DNA of 64,000 bases from RECM01 sp047921215 (lineage in GTDB: Bacteria > Bacteroidota > Rhodothermia > Balneolales > Cyclonatronaceae): contig JBLRWO010000004.1 of assembly GCA_047921215.1 (NCBI GenBank), positions 62,001 to 126,000 on the forward strand, read 5' to 3'. The translations under genes and the position numbers were made by a program. The notes under the pieces are model-generated. The model ran no database searches, had not been told where the DNA came from, and was given only the letters and a program-made list of their open reading frames with translations. Shown in pieces: positions 1 through 7,391 of the stretch (the stretch's first letter is position 1; every line of letters begins with the position of its first letter).

Positions 1-2
1 GG

Positions 3-836
3 GCCGAGGTGGCCTGGGAGCAAACCATGGATTACTGGCCCGAGGATCCCGACGCTTTCGTAGTATATGATACGGCCTTTTACCGCACCGATGGCCCGTT
101 GCTGTTCATGCATACCGACCAGGGTGATTCCCTCATACTGGATTTCGATATTACAAAGGGGGATTCGCTTGTTGTACACTTTTCAAGGTTCATTCCGGAA
201 GGACTGGACATGGAATCGTATGTGGGACTCTATTACCGACTGGAGGGTATGCCAGCACTGGCGCTGGTAGATACTACGATAACATTTCCCGACGGGACAG
301 ATTGGCGGATTGTATGGGGTGAAGATATTCCGGTTTCCGAGTTCGATACAGAAACTTTCATGAAATCATTCATGGTCGAATTTGATAACATACCTATGCC
401 GGGAATCGGCTATAATAAACCTTTCTATTTTGTGGAAGGGATGGGAGCTATGCACACACCTATTAATCACCGGCATATGAACATGGTTGGGTACTCCACG
501 CCTGATGGGGCAGTTTACGGTAATAAGCATGACGATTTCCTCGTGTCCGTTCCCGGTGAACCGCAACGCCCTGCCGTTTTCACCCTGCACCAGAACTACC
601 CCAACCCGTTCAATCCCTCAACAGTGATCCGTTATGAGTTGCCGGAAGGCGGGCATGTACACCTGGCGGTGTATGATATGACGGGCCGCCGGGTAGCGGA
701 ACTGGTGAACGGACCGGTGCAGTCGGGTTCGCATACGGCGGGCTTCGACGGATCTCGGCTGGCCTCGGGCGTGTACGTGTACCGGCTGCAGAGCGGGGGG
801 CAGGTGCTCACCGGAAAAATGATGCTGGTAAAGTGA
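3..836 (+). CDS. C-terminal part of a secreted protein with a type IX-style sorting domain
   Basis: The reading frame is already open at the left edge and no convincing start is visible (the GTG at 9 is probably internal), so this is the tail of a longer protein. The first ~190 visible residues look beta-rich and match no family I know. The last ~80 residues, beginning FTLHQNYPNPFNPS and ending SGVYVYRLQSGGQVLTGKMMLVK, are a Por-secretion-system type A C-terminal sorting domain, which directs export across the outer membrane and is normally cleaved off. The same domain ends five other proteins in this window. The function of the passenger is unknown. Confidence 0.85.
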   Translation, partial: AEVAWEQTMDYWPEDPDAFVVYDTAFYRTDGPLLFMHTDQGDSLILDFDITKGDSLVVHFSRFIPEGLDMESYVGLYYRLEGMPALALVDTTITFPDGTDWRIVWGEDIPVSEFDTETFMKSFMVEFDNIPMPGIGYNKPFYFVEGMGAMHTPINHRHMNMVGYSTPDGAVYGNKHDDFLVSVPGEPQRPAVFTLHQNYPNPFNPSTVIRYELPEGGHVHLAVYDMTGRRVAELVNGPVQSGSHTAGFDGSRLASGVYVYRLQSGGQVLTGKMMLVK

Positions 837-956
837 GGGTGCTGAAAGCACCGCCTATCGTTCAATGAAATAATAACCTCTGTAAATACTGTATGGAGAA
901 GCCATCCTGGTATTGGGTGATGTTACCGCAAAGATCCCTCGACTACAATTGAATTA

Positions 957-1349
957 CTACACATTGAGCAGGCTCTTTATTCGCTGTATCAGGTCTACTG
1001 TCTTGGGCAACAGCTCACGAGCTTCATTTTCATTATAGTCAATAAAATCATTGTAATCCCCTCGATTACGCTTCTCAAACAACTCGGTGAAATGCTTGCC
1101 CAAGTCTCGATCAATGATGCCCGGCTTGACATAGAGTTGACCAAACTGCTGTCGAACACCAGCGTGACTACTCACTTCCACATTGTTTTTTACAAGTAAT
1201 GCGCTCACTGCATAGAAACAGGCATAATACATACGATTGATTGCCGTATTCCAAAATCCGTTGCTTAAGTGCGATTCTACTTCCAAAAGAGTTTTATACG
1301 CACGTTCTATACGGTAGCGAATATAGTCTTCCGGCTGAAACTCATTCAT
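957..1349 (-). CDS. HEPN domain protein (UPF0332-like), partner of an MNT nucleotidyltransferase
   Basis: A 130-residue, probably all-helical protein. Seen: an N-terminal helix with ERAYKTLLEVESHL, the segment NTAINRMYYACFYAVSALL typical of HEPN proteins, SSHAGVRQQFGQLYV, and FEKRNRGDYNDF near residue 95. Its start overlaps the end of the upstream nucleotidyltransferase by 4 bp (ATGA), so the pair is translationally coupled. HEPN/MNT pairs are known as toxin-antitoxin modules in which HEPN is an RNase and MNT modifies it. The canonical R-X4-6-H catalytic motif is not visible here (R-N-R-G-D-Y instead), so RNase activity is uncertain. The DNA is more A+T-rich than its neighbours, consistent with transfer. 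Confidence 0.85.
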   Translation of the reverse strand: MNEFQPEDYIRYRIERAYKTLLEVESHLSNGFWNTAINRMYYACFYAVSALLVKNNVEVSSHAGVRQQFGQLYVKPGIIDRDLGKHFTELFEKRNRGDYNDFIDYNENEARELLPKTVDLIQRIKSLLNV

Positions 1350-1666
1350 AGTAATATACCCTCACGCATAACATTGTTATAAAATGGGGTTACCCTGTGC
1401 TTTTTGTCCCACTCCTTTTGAGTATACACACTCGGACTAATTACTTCACCGGTATCAAATTCAAGGTCATATAATGGAGAAGTTACCTTGCGTTCCATTT
1501 CTGTGGTCACGAAATCTGAGCTAAGTAGGATTAGTACATCCCAATCAGATTCATGATGAATCTTACCCGTTGCACGAGAGCCGTACAGGTAAACTTTCGC
1601 ATTGGGGTCGTATTGCTCAATAATAGACTTAATGCGTCGGGCGATATTTTGAGTTGATCTCCTCAT
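1346..1666 (-). CDS. MNT-type minimal nucleotidyltransferase
   Basis: About 106 residues from the chosen start. The motif GSRATGKIHHESDWD is a complete GS-X10-DxD signature, with both metal-binding aspartates, of the polymerase-beta nucleotidyltransferase fold. In characterised MntA/HepT-type modules this protein is the antitoxin and transfers AMP to a tyrosine of the HEPN toxin. The frame is open upstream to 1747, but MRRSTQNIARRI at 1666 fits the usual family N terminus (a helix before the KVYLYGSRA strand); ATG at 1681 is an alternative. It precedes and overlaps the HEPN gene. A toxin-antitoxin or defence role is inferred from the pairing. Confidence 0.85.
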   Translation of the reverse strand: MRRSTQNIARRIKSIIEQYDPNAKVYLYGSRATGKIHHESDWDVLILLSSDFVTTEMERKVTSPLYDLEFDTGEVISPSVYTQKEWDKKHRVTPFYNNVMREGILL

Positions 1667-1860
1667 ATCGCCAATATACATAAAGACGAATACAGTTTGC
1701 ATTACTGCGTCATAAGGCTTAAAGAAGATCTGAATACCGGACATCAAACTAATTGAGTACCCAGGCCATAACGGTTCTGCATTTCTGCTGCGTAGCGATC
1801 AAGTATGAATATTAGCAAAAAACGTATTCGACTGGTTTTCCGTAAAGCTTGATTTGCTGG

Positions 1861-2151
1861 TTATGCCTGAACAGCCATTAGGGATTTGATATGTCTGTCT
1901 GGACGATTTGATGACAGATCGTGCATTGACTGCAAGTTCAGCCAGAATTCAGGGGAGGTATCGAACGCCTCGGATAACAACCAGGCTGTATCCGGTGAAA
2001 TTCCTCTTTTACCCCTCACAATTTCGTTAACCCGTTGAATCGGTATGTCCAGATGATCCGCCAATTCCTTTTGGGTTAAACCCATCGGTTCAAGATATTC
2101 TTTAAGCAGGATGGTTCCGGGATGTGTGGTTACTCTGTTTTTTGGAATCAT
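1861..2151 (-). CDS. higA: HigA-type antitoxin (XRE helix-turn-helix)
   Basis: 96 residues. The N terminus MIPKNRVTTHPGTILLKEYL is characteristic of the HigA addiction-module antidote family. Residues ~25-65 form the helix-turn-helix (LTQKELADHLDIPIQRVNEIVRG), followed by SEAFDTSPEFWLNLQ, a family hallmark. HigA binds and neutralises the HigB mRNA interferase and represses the operon. The expected order is higB then higA; a higB remnant lies 19 bp upstream on the same strand (2171-2320) but lacks its 5' half, so this antitoxin is probably orphaned. Confidence 0.92.
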   Translation of the reverse strand: MIPKNRVTTHPGTILLKEYLEPMGLTQKELADHLDIPIQRVNEIVRGKRGISPDTAWLLSEAFDTSPEFWLNLQSMHDLSSNRPDRHIKSLMAVQA

Positions 2152-2170
2152 AGTGATTCACCTGTTCTGT

Positions 2171-2320
2171 TTATGAGTGATCATCTATAATGGCTGCGTC
2201 ATATGCACTGGAATCCTGCCAGCGGAATACGATTCTCAATTGGGCGTTGATTCGAATACTATGAAAACCTTTGTAATCACCCCGCAATGCTTCCAGCCTG
2301 TTGCCGGGTGGTGATCTCAA
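2171..2320 (-). pseudogene. higB: Truncated higB toxin remnant (3' half)
   Basis: The minus strand encodes about 49 residues including PPGNRLEALRGDYKGFHSIR and INAQLRIVFRWQDSSAYDAA, then a short acidic/His tail and TAA at 2171-2173. This matches the C-terminal half of RelE-superfamily HigB toxins, which are ~92 residues long. Reading upstream, the frame hits a TAG two codons before TTG at 2318-2320 and then runs into the end of pyrH (stop at 2324), so about 43 N-terminal residues are missing. The spacing of 19 bp to higA is normal. I read this as a higBA operon that lost the 5' part of the toxin gene by a deletion ending at the pyrH stop codon. Translation from TTG 2320 is unlikely but possible. 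Confidence 0.82.
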
Positions 2321-2323
2321 AAC

Positions 2324-3040
2324 CTAACTATCCCACTCAACCGTCGTCCCAACCTCTTCCCCCTTAACCACTTTTAGCAGATTGCCGGGCACATTCATAT
2401 TAAAAACGATAAACGGGGTCTTGTTGTCGCGGCAGAGGGTAAACGCGGTCAGGTCCATCACGGAGAGGCGGCGTTTGAGGACCTCGTCGCCGTTGATGCG
2501 GTCGAATTTCTTCGCGTCCGGATTTTTTTCGGGGTCGGTATCGTAAATCCCGTCCACCCGGGTGCCTTTGAGAATCACATCCGCCTCGATTTCGATGGCC
2601 CGGAGCGATGCGGCCGTATCGGTGGTGAAGTAGGGGTTGCCGGTTCCGGCGCCAAACAGAACGACACGCCCTTTTTCGAGGTGACGGATGGCCCGCCGCC
2701 GGATGTAGGGCTCGGCGATCTGCTCCATCCGGATGGCCGAGAGCAGCCGGGTCTGCACATCCTTGCGCTCGAGCGCATCCTGCAGGGCCATGCTGTTGAT
2801 GAGGGTCGCGAGCATGCCCATGTAATCGCCCTGAACACGGTCCATGCCCGATGTGGCCCCTTTTACGCCGCGGAAGATGTTGCCGCCGCCGATTACGATC
2901 GATACCTGGTAACCCGACCGGTGAACTTCAGCGATCTCCTCGGCGTATTGCGCCAGTACCTTGCTGTCGATGCCGTGTCCCTGTTCGCCGAGCAGGGCTT
3001 CACCGCTCAGCTTGAGTAGAATCCGTTTATACTGCTTCAC
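2324..3040 (-). CDS. pyrH: UMP kinase
   Basis: Phosphorylates UMP to UDP with ATP, in the cytoplasm, for pyrimidine nucleotide synthesis. The N terminus KQYKRILLKLSGEALLG and the segment SIVIGGGNIFRGV are amino-acid-kinase-fold UMP kinase signatures; FTTDTAASLRAIEIEADVIL and VDGIYDTDPEKNP are also typical. The frame extends to ATG 3082, but GTG at 3038-3040 is the better start: it gives MKQYKRILL and 238 residues (E. coli 241), and GGAG lies just upstream on the minus strand. It is last in rplM-rpsI-rpsB-tsf-pyrH; frr, which often follows pyrH, is absent and a higB remnant touches the stop codon. Confidence 0.96.
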   Translation of the reverse strand: MKQYKRILLKLSGEALLGEQGHGIDSKVLAQYAEEIAEVHRSGYQVSIVIGGGNIFRGVKGATSGMDRVQGDYMGMLATLINSMALQDALERKDVQTRLLSAIRMEQIAEPYIRRRAIRHLEKGRVVLFGAGTGNPYFTTDTAASLRAIEIEADVILKGTRVDGIYDTDPEKNPDAKKFDRINGDEVLKRRLSVMDLTAFTLCRDNKTPFIVFNMNVPGNLLKVVKGEEVGTTVEWDS

Positions 3041-3068
3041 CGTTTTTCTCCAACTCTGGTTACCGGAT

Positions 3069-3099
3069 AAAAAAAAGGCCACCTGAATGAGGCAGCCTT
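3069..3099 (-). terminator. Intrinsic terminator or attenuator between tsf and pyrH
   Basis: On the minus strand AAGGCTGCC, a 7-nt loop and GGTGGCCTT form a 9-bp stem in which two positions are G-U wobbles in RNA, followed immediately by eight T residues. It lies after the tsf stop and before the pyrH GTG start, so it would trim transcription into pyrH. The two tandem wobbles weaken the stem, so partial read-through is likely. Confidence 0.65.
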
Positions 3100-3115
3100 A
3101 ATGTACTGAAAAATT

Positions 3116-3946
3116 TTACTCTTCTCCGAGCTGAATGCGCCGGAAGGTCTTCACCGAGGGGGCACCGTTCTGTTTAAGGTACTCGGCAACAGTGATGCCG
3201 CCGTCTTTCACGAATTTCTGCTCCAGCAGCACGCGCTCTTCGAAAAACCGTCTCAGTTTGCCCTGGGCGGCCTTTTCGGCGATCTCTGCCGGTTTGCCTT
3301 CGTTGATCAGCTGTTCTTTGGCAATTTCGAGCTCTTTGTCGAGGGTGCCTTGGTCCACTTCGTCGCGGGTGGTGGCGATCGGGTTCATGGCCGCGACCTG
3401 CATGGCCACATCCTTGCCGACTTCGGCATTACCCAGAGGTCCTTCAAAGGAGACGAGTACGGCAAGCTGGCTGCCGGGGTGGATATAGCTGATGATCTCG
3501 CCTTCGGTCTTCAGAATTTCAAACCGGCCGATATCAATCTTCTCACCGATTTTACCGACGAGCAGTTCGAGTTTGTCGGCAACGGTTTTGCCTTCGAACG
3601 GCAATGCCCTGAGGGCTTCGGCACTTGCGGGCTCTTCATTGAACACCAGCTCCGCAAACGCTTCAGCGTTGGCTACGAATTCTTCGTTACGGGCAACGAA
3701 ATCGGTTTCGCAGTTCAGTTCCAGCGCAACGGCTTTTTTATTGTCGCCGGATAATCTGGCAACGATCAGCCCTTGCTTTGCTTCGCGGTCGGCGCGCTGG
3801 GCCGATACTTTCTGGCCTTTTTTACGGAGGTAGTCGATCGCTTTTTCAAAATCGCCGCCTGACTCAGCGAGGGCTTTTTTGCAATCCATCATGCCTGCGC
3901 CGGTCTGGTCGCGCAGGGCTTTTACATCTGCTGCTGTAATACTCAT
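3116..3946 (-). CDS. tsf: Translation elongation factor Ts
   Basis: Guanine-nucleotide exchange factor that regenerates EF-Tu-GTP. 276 residues. The N-terminal UBA-like domain reads ITAADVKALRDQTGAGMMDC followed by KKALAESGGDFEKAIDYLRKKG, the standard signature, and LELNCETDFVARNEEF marks the core. The length is close to that of E. coli EF-Ts (283). It sits 38 bp after rpsB, the conserved rpsB-tsf pair, and a hairpin plus T-run follows before pyrH. Confidence 0.98.
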   Translation of the reverse strand: MSITAADVKALRDQTGAGMMDCKKALAESGGDFEKAIDYLRKKGQKVSAQRADREAKQGLIVARLSGDNKKAVALELNCETDFVARNEEFVANAEAFAELVFNEEPASAEALRALPFEGKTVADKLELLVGKIGEKIDIGRFEILKTEGEIISYIHPGSQLAVLVSFEGPLGNAEVGKDVAMQVAAMNPIATTRDEVDQGTLDKELEIAKEQLINEGKPAEIAEKAAQGKLRRFFEERVLLEQKFVKDGGITVAEYLKQNGAPSVKTFRRIQLGEE

Positions 3947-3984
3947 AATAGTACTCGTAATCTGTTCAGAAATGGGTGTTACGG

Positions 3985-4824
3985 TTAGTCCGGTTTGCGG
4001 GGCGACCGGGTTCTTCTTCTGCGGCGGCGGGGTTGCCCGTCTTCGCCTTCTTCATCATCATCCGTCTCTTTGGATGCGGCTTTGCTCTCGGCTTTTTCCA
4101 TGGTTTCGAGTGCGAGCTGCTCCTCTTCGTATGCTTCACGTTCGGCCGATCCTTCAATTACGGCATCGGCGATGTTGGCGGCGATCAGGTGGATCGTTTT
4201 TGCCGCATCGTCGTTGCAGGGGATGATATAATCGGGCACATCCGGGTCGCAGTTTGAATCGACAAGTGCGATAATGGGGATGTTCAGCTTAAGGGCTTCC
4301 TGGATGGCGATATCTTCCTTTACGATATCCACGATGAACAGGGCACCGGGCATGCGGCTCATCCCGGAGATACCGGCAAGCACTTTCTCCAGCTTCTCTT
4401 TCTCACGGTCGAGCATCAGGCGCTCTTTTTTGGTGATGTTCTCGTAGGTTCCGTCGGTCTGCATGGTGGAGATTTCCTCCATGCGGGAGATGCTTTTGCG
4501 GATGGTCGAAAAGTTGGTGAGCATACCGCCGAGCCATCTGTGTGTTACGTAGGGCATGCCGGCACGCAGGGCTTCGGTTTTGACGATTTCCTGGGCCTGC
4601 TTTTTGGTGCCGACGAACAGGATTTTTTTGCCTTCACGCGAGATGCGGCCGACGGCATCGAGGGCTTCCTGAAGATGTTTGTGTGTCTTATTCAGGTCGA
4701 GGATGTGGATCCCGTTGCGCTGCATGAAGATAAATTCACGCATTTTGGGGTTCCAACGGCGTGTAAGGTGCCCGAAATGCGCACCCGCCTTGAGTAGTTC
4801 TTCTACACTTGCTGCTTGAGCCAT
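3985..4824 (-). CDS. rpsB: 30S ribosomal protein S2
   Basis: 279 residues; part of the small ribosomal subunit head and platform. Seen: ELLKAGAHFGHLTRRWNPKM and FIFMQRNGIHILDLNKT, then KKQAQEIVKTEA and MPYVTHRWLGGMLTNFSTIR, all S2 signatures; IPIIALVDSNCDPDVPDYII is conserved. After ~residue 225 there is an acidic, then Arg-rich low-complexity tail (DDDEEGEDGQPRRRRRRTR) longer than in E. coli (241 residues). A 123-bp leader separates it from rpsI and contains the hairpin CCGGT-ACAAA-ACCGG. Confidence 0.98.
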   Translation of the reverse strand: MAQAASVEELLKAGAHFGHLTRRWNPKMREFIFMQRNGIHILDLNKTHKHLQEALDAVGRISREGKKILFVGTKKQAQEIVKTEALRAGMPYVTHRWLGGMLTNFSTIRKSISRMEEISTMQTDGTYENITKKERLMLDREKEKLEKVLAGISGMSRMPGALFIVDIVKEDIAIQEALKLNIPIIALVDSNCDPDVPDYIIPCNDDAAKTIHLIAANIADAVIEGSAEREAYEEEQLALETMEKAESKAASKETDDDEEGEDGQPRRRRRRTRSPRKPD

Positions 4825-4947
4825 GGTATATTTGTGTTTTGAGTTAGTCCTCTACGCGGCTTTTGCCCCTGCATTCCATCCCGGTACAAAACCGGAACAC
4901 TCAGAACCAGAGTAACTGCGTATGTGTGATTGAAAAAAGATCGAAAA

Positions 4948-5334
4948 TCAGCGCTTTGAGAACTGGAATTTCTTCCGCGCTTTCGGCTGACCGTATTTCT
5001 TGCGCTCAACCATCCGGTCATCGCGTGTAAACAGGTCCTGTGCCTTCAGTATGGAGTGCTTGTCGGGGAACATCTCATCGACAGCGCGGGCAATACCGAG
5101 CTGTACGGCATCGGCCTGACCGGATACACCACCACCTGCAACAGTTACCTTGATATCGTACTGACCTTCCAGCTCGGCCAGGCGGAGGGGTAGCATTACA
5201 GTGTTTCTGTCGGCTAACAGGGGGAAGTAGGTTTCAAAAGGGCGTTTGTTGATAACAATTTCACCCTTGCCCGACTGCAGATATACGCGGGCGGTGGATG
5301 TTTTGCGACGGCCTATTTTGTGAACTTGTGCCAT
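4948..5334 (-). CDS. rpsI: 30S ribosomal protein S9
   Basis: 128 residues. It begins MAQVHKIGRRKTSTARVYL and ends KKYGQPKARKKFQFSKR, the conserved S9 tail that reaches the ribosomal P site. VAGGGVSGQADAVQLGIARA is the central signature. It lies 9 bp after rplM, the universal L13-S9 pair. Confidence 0.98.
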   Translation of the reverse strand: MAQVHKIGRRKTSTARVYLQSGKGEIVINKRPFETYFPLLADRNTVMLPLRLAELEGQYDIKVTVAGGGVSGQADAVQLGIARAVDEMFPDKHSILKAQDLFTRDDRMVERKKYGQPKARKKFQFSKR

Positions 5335-5343
5335 GTAATGGTC

Positions 5344-5787
5344 TTAGAGATTAATGGGTTCGGGTTTTTGTCCGACATGCGGGTGTACCGGTCCTGCATA
5401 GATGCGCAGATTTCTGAAAAGCTGACGCCCGAGTTTGTTCTTCGGGAGCATCCCTTTTACTGCGTATTCCAGAACGCGGGTAGGATGTTTTTCGAGCAGC
5501 TCAGCCGGAGTGGTCGTTTTAACGCCGCCGGGGTAACCGGTGTGCCTGAAGTATTCCTTATCGGTCATCTTTTTGCCCGAAAGGGTAATTTTTTCGGCAT
5601 TGATCACGATTACATTGTCGCCGGTGTCCATGTGCGGAGTAAAGCCGGGTTTATTTTTGCCCCTGAGAATAGTGGCAATGCGGGTGCCAAGACGACCGAC
5701 AGGCTGATCAGTAGCGTCGATCAGGACCCATTTTTTGTCAATGTCGGAGGGCTTTGCAGAATATGTTTTGAAACTGATAGTGTCCAC
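5344..5787 (-). CDS. rplM: 50S ribosomal protein L13
   Basis: Large-subunit protein, first gene of the operon. The frame is open upstream to 5874, but the family begins with a short segment before the KWVLIDATDQPVGRLGTRIA signature; GTG at 5785-5787 gives VDTISFKTYSAK... and 147 residues, close to E. coli L13 (142). No strong Shine-Dalgarno precedes it, as is common in Bacteroidota. HMDTGDNVIVINAEKI and AVKGMLPKNKLGRQLFRNLR are conserved. rpsI follows after 9 bp. Confidence 0.96.
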   Translation of the reverse strand: MDTISFKTYSAKPSDIDKKWVLIDATDQPVGRLGTRIATILRGKNKPGFTPHMDTGDNVIVINAEKITLSGKKMTDKEYFRHTGYPGGVKTTTPAELLEKHPTRVLEYAVKGMLPKNKLGRQLFRNLRIYAGPVHPHVGQKPEPINL

Positions 5788-6207
5788 GGTTTCCGGAGAA
5801 TTAATTTGATTTTGCGTGAAGTCGAGAAAGATATGATTATTTCTGCTATTTGGCAATGGAAAATCAACAGGCAAAACATCTCACCCGCCACTCTTCGGCA
5901 AGCACACTGTAAACACACTCACAAAACACCCGATCCCGATCCCGATTTGTGAAATGCCCTCTCATATTATAAGTTGCGATATGGGAATGCGATATACTAT
6001 TTGCCGGTTTTTAGTACCGTTTCATAGATGCCGCATATAGCTGGTGAATTCGTGCACAACAAGTTTCAATAAGCTGAATTATCATTTGGAGGTTTAATCA
6101 GGTATTGGTTCAGTGATTAATCACGTTCAATGATCATACATTGGTATCCAAACATTCAGTTTCAATACTGTCATATCAACCAAGAATCAATAAAACAGGA
6201 AAAGACC
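5788..6207. other. Divergent intergenic region between rplM and the superoxide dismutase gene
   Basis: 420 bp with no credible gene. It should hold the promoter of the ribosomal operon (minus) and that of sod (plus). On the minus strand TATAAT lies at 5966-5971, ~180 bp before rplM, with no clear -35 partner. A CCCGAT hexamer repeats three times at 5929-5946. Frames running through here are extensions of rplM and sod, not separate genes. Confidence 0.5.
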
Positions 6208-6939
6208 ATGACCATGAACAGAAGAGAATATCTGAAAAAGACACTTGGCGGGGCAGCCCTGCTGGGAGCAACGGGAATGATGGCACCGACCGGGGCAACC
6301 GCCTCCGAACTGATGGAACTCATGTATTCTGATGAACACGGAGTGTACACCCTTCCCGATCTGCCCTATACCTACGATGCACTGGAACCGAATATTGATG
6401 CGCAGACCATGGAAATTCATCACAGCCGCCATCATCAGGGCTATGTGAACGGTCTGAACAATGCCCACAGCAAACTTGCCGAAGCCAGGGAGAGTGGCGA
6501 TTACGCCCTTATCAAACACTGGTCGAGAGAGGTCAGTTTTCATGGCGGCGGACATTACCTGCATACCATGTTCTGGCAGGTGATGTCGCCCGATGGTGGT
6601 GGTGAGCCTGCTGATGCCGCACTCAAGGCAGCCATAGACCGGGATTTCGGCAGTTTTGCCCGGTTCAAAAGCCACTTCGTGGCCGCATCAAACGCTGTTG
6701 AGGGCAGCGGCTGGGGCATCCTGGCCTGGGAACCTGTCGGCAAACGCCTGATCGTGCACCAGGCCGAGAAGCAGCAAAACCTGAGTCCGTGGAGCTCCAC
6801 GCCCCTGCTCATGGTGGATGTGTGGGAACACGCCTACTACCTCAAATACCAGAACCGCCGCGGGGAATACGTGAACAACTTTTTCAATGTAATCAACTGG
6901 GAAAAAGTTGCCGAATGGTTTAAGTCGGCGGCGATATGA
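6208..6939 (+). CDS. sod: Exported Fe/Mn-family superoxide dismutase with a Tat signal
   Basis: Dismutates superoxide to hydrogen peroxide and oxygen. 243 residues from ATG 6208, preceded by AGGA; ATG 6214 is also possible. The N terminus NRREYLKKTLGGAALLGATG is a twin-arginine signal, so the enzyme is probably folded with its metal and exported to the periplasm. Catalytic parts are present: MEIHHSRHHQGYVNGLN (first His ligand), GGGHYLHTMFW (second His), DVWEHAYYLKYQNRRGEYV (Asp and His ligands) and GSGWGILAW. QNLSP resembles the Mn-type QDSP motif, so Mn or cambialistic use is more likely than strict Fe. It stands alone; a repeat-rich gap follows. Confidence 0.95.
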   Translation: MTMNRREYLKKTLGGAALLGATGMMAPTGATASELMELMYSDEHGVYTLPDLPYTYDALEPNIDAQTMEIHHSRHHQGYVNGLNNAHSKLAEARESGDYALIKHWSREVSFHGGGHYLHTMFWQVMSPDGGGEPADAALKAAIDRDFGSFARFKSHFVAASNAVEGSGWGILAWEPVGKRLIVHQAEKQQNLSPWSSTPLLMVDVWEHAYYLKYQNRRGEYVNNFFNVINWEKVAEWFKSAAI

Positions 6940-6974
6940 TGTGATGTGATCATTATGGTGAGCATCAGAATGAA

Positions 6975-7080
6975 GCCCCACCCCCGTCATGGTAGCGCAG
7001 TGAGGAGCATGGCCTGAGCGCAACGCCCTTCGACTTCAGTCGTCGCTTCGCGCCGGCTTGCGCTCAGGACTGCGCTACCG
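6975..7080. repeat. REP-like dispersed repeat (CTTCGACT family), copy 1
   Basis: Contains CCTGAGCGCAACGCCCTTCG, then GACTTCAGTCGTC and GGCTTGCGCTCAGGACTGCG. Inverted arms (CCTGAGCGCAA/TTGCGCTCAGG) would form a long hairpin. Related sequences occur at 15.9-16.0, 18.2, 47.0-47.2, 59.6 and 60.6 kb, always at gene ends or between genes. Confidence 0.7.
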
Positions 7081-7257
7081 GTGACAAGTTGCATGTCACA
7101 TCCAGAATAGTGTTGCCCCGTTTAGGGCAAAATTACGTGCTACCGATGACAAGTCTGTCACATCCAAAACAGTGTTGCCCGAAGGGGCAAAATTACGTGC
7201 TACCGGTGACAAGTCTGTCACATCCCAAACAGTGTTGCCCGTTTTGGGCAAAATTAC
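7076..7257. repeat. Three tandem ~60-bp units, each with two hairpins
   Basis: Units start at about 7076, 7141 and 7201. Each contains GTGACA...TGTCAC (the second unit starts ATGACA) and TTGCCC...GGGCAA inverted repeats followed by AAATTAC. The TTGCCC/GGGCAA stem is identical in all three while the loops differ (CGTTTA, GAAG, GTTTT), and the first unit has a 7-nt instead of a 4-nt loop in the other hairpin. The units lie between sod and acnA. A 67-residue frame through them is a by-product of the repeat. Confidence 0.85.
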
Positions 7258-7391
7258 CAGCTCACCATGACGAGGGGTGCGGAGAGGGATGAGGTGAACA
7301 GTGAAATTCGCATAAGCAAAGGTTGTGCAAATGCTTTATTTTAGAACCTTGCAGTTTGGTTTACAGTTATCAAAGAAAGTGATTGACAGTT

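Noticed and set aside
1741..1860. Possible coding remnant between higA and the MNT gene (minus strand, ending RYAAEMQNRYGLGTQLV)
   Set aside because: The segment looks protein-like but matches no family I can name and has no start; too short to support.
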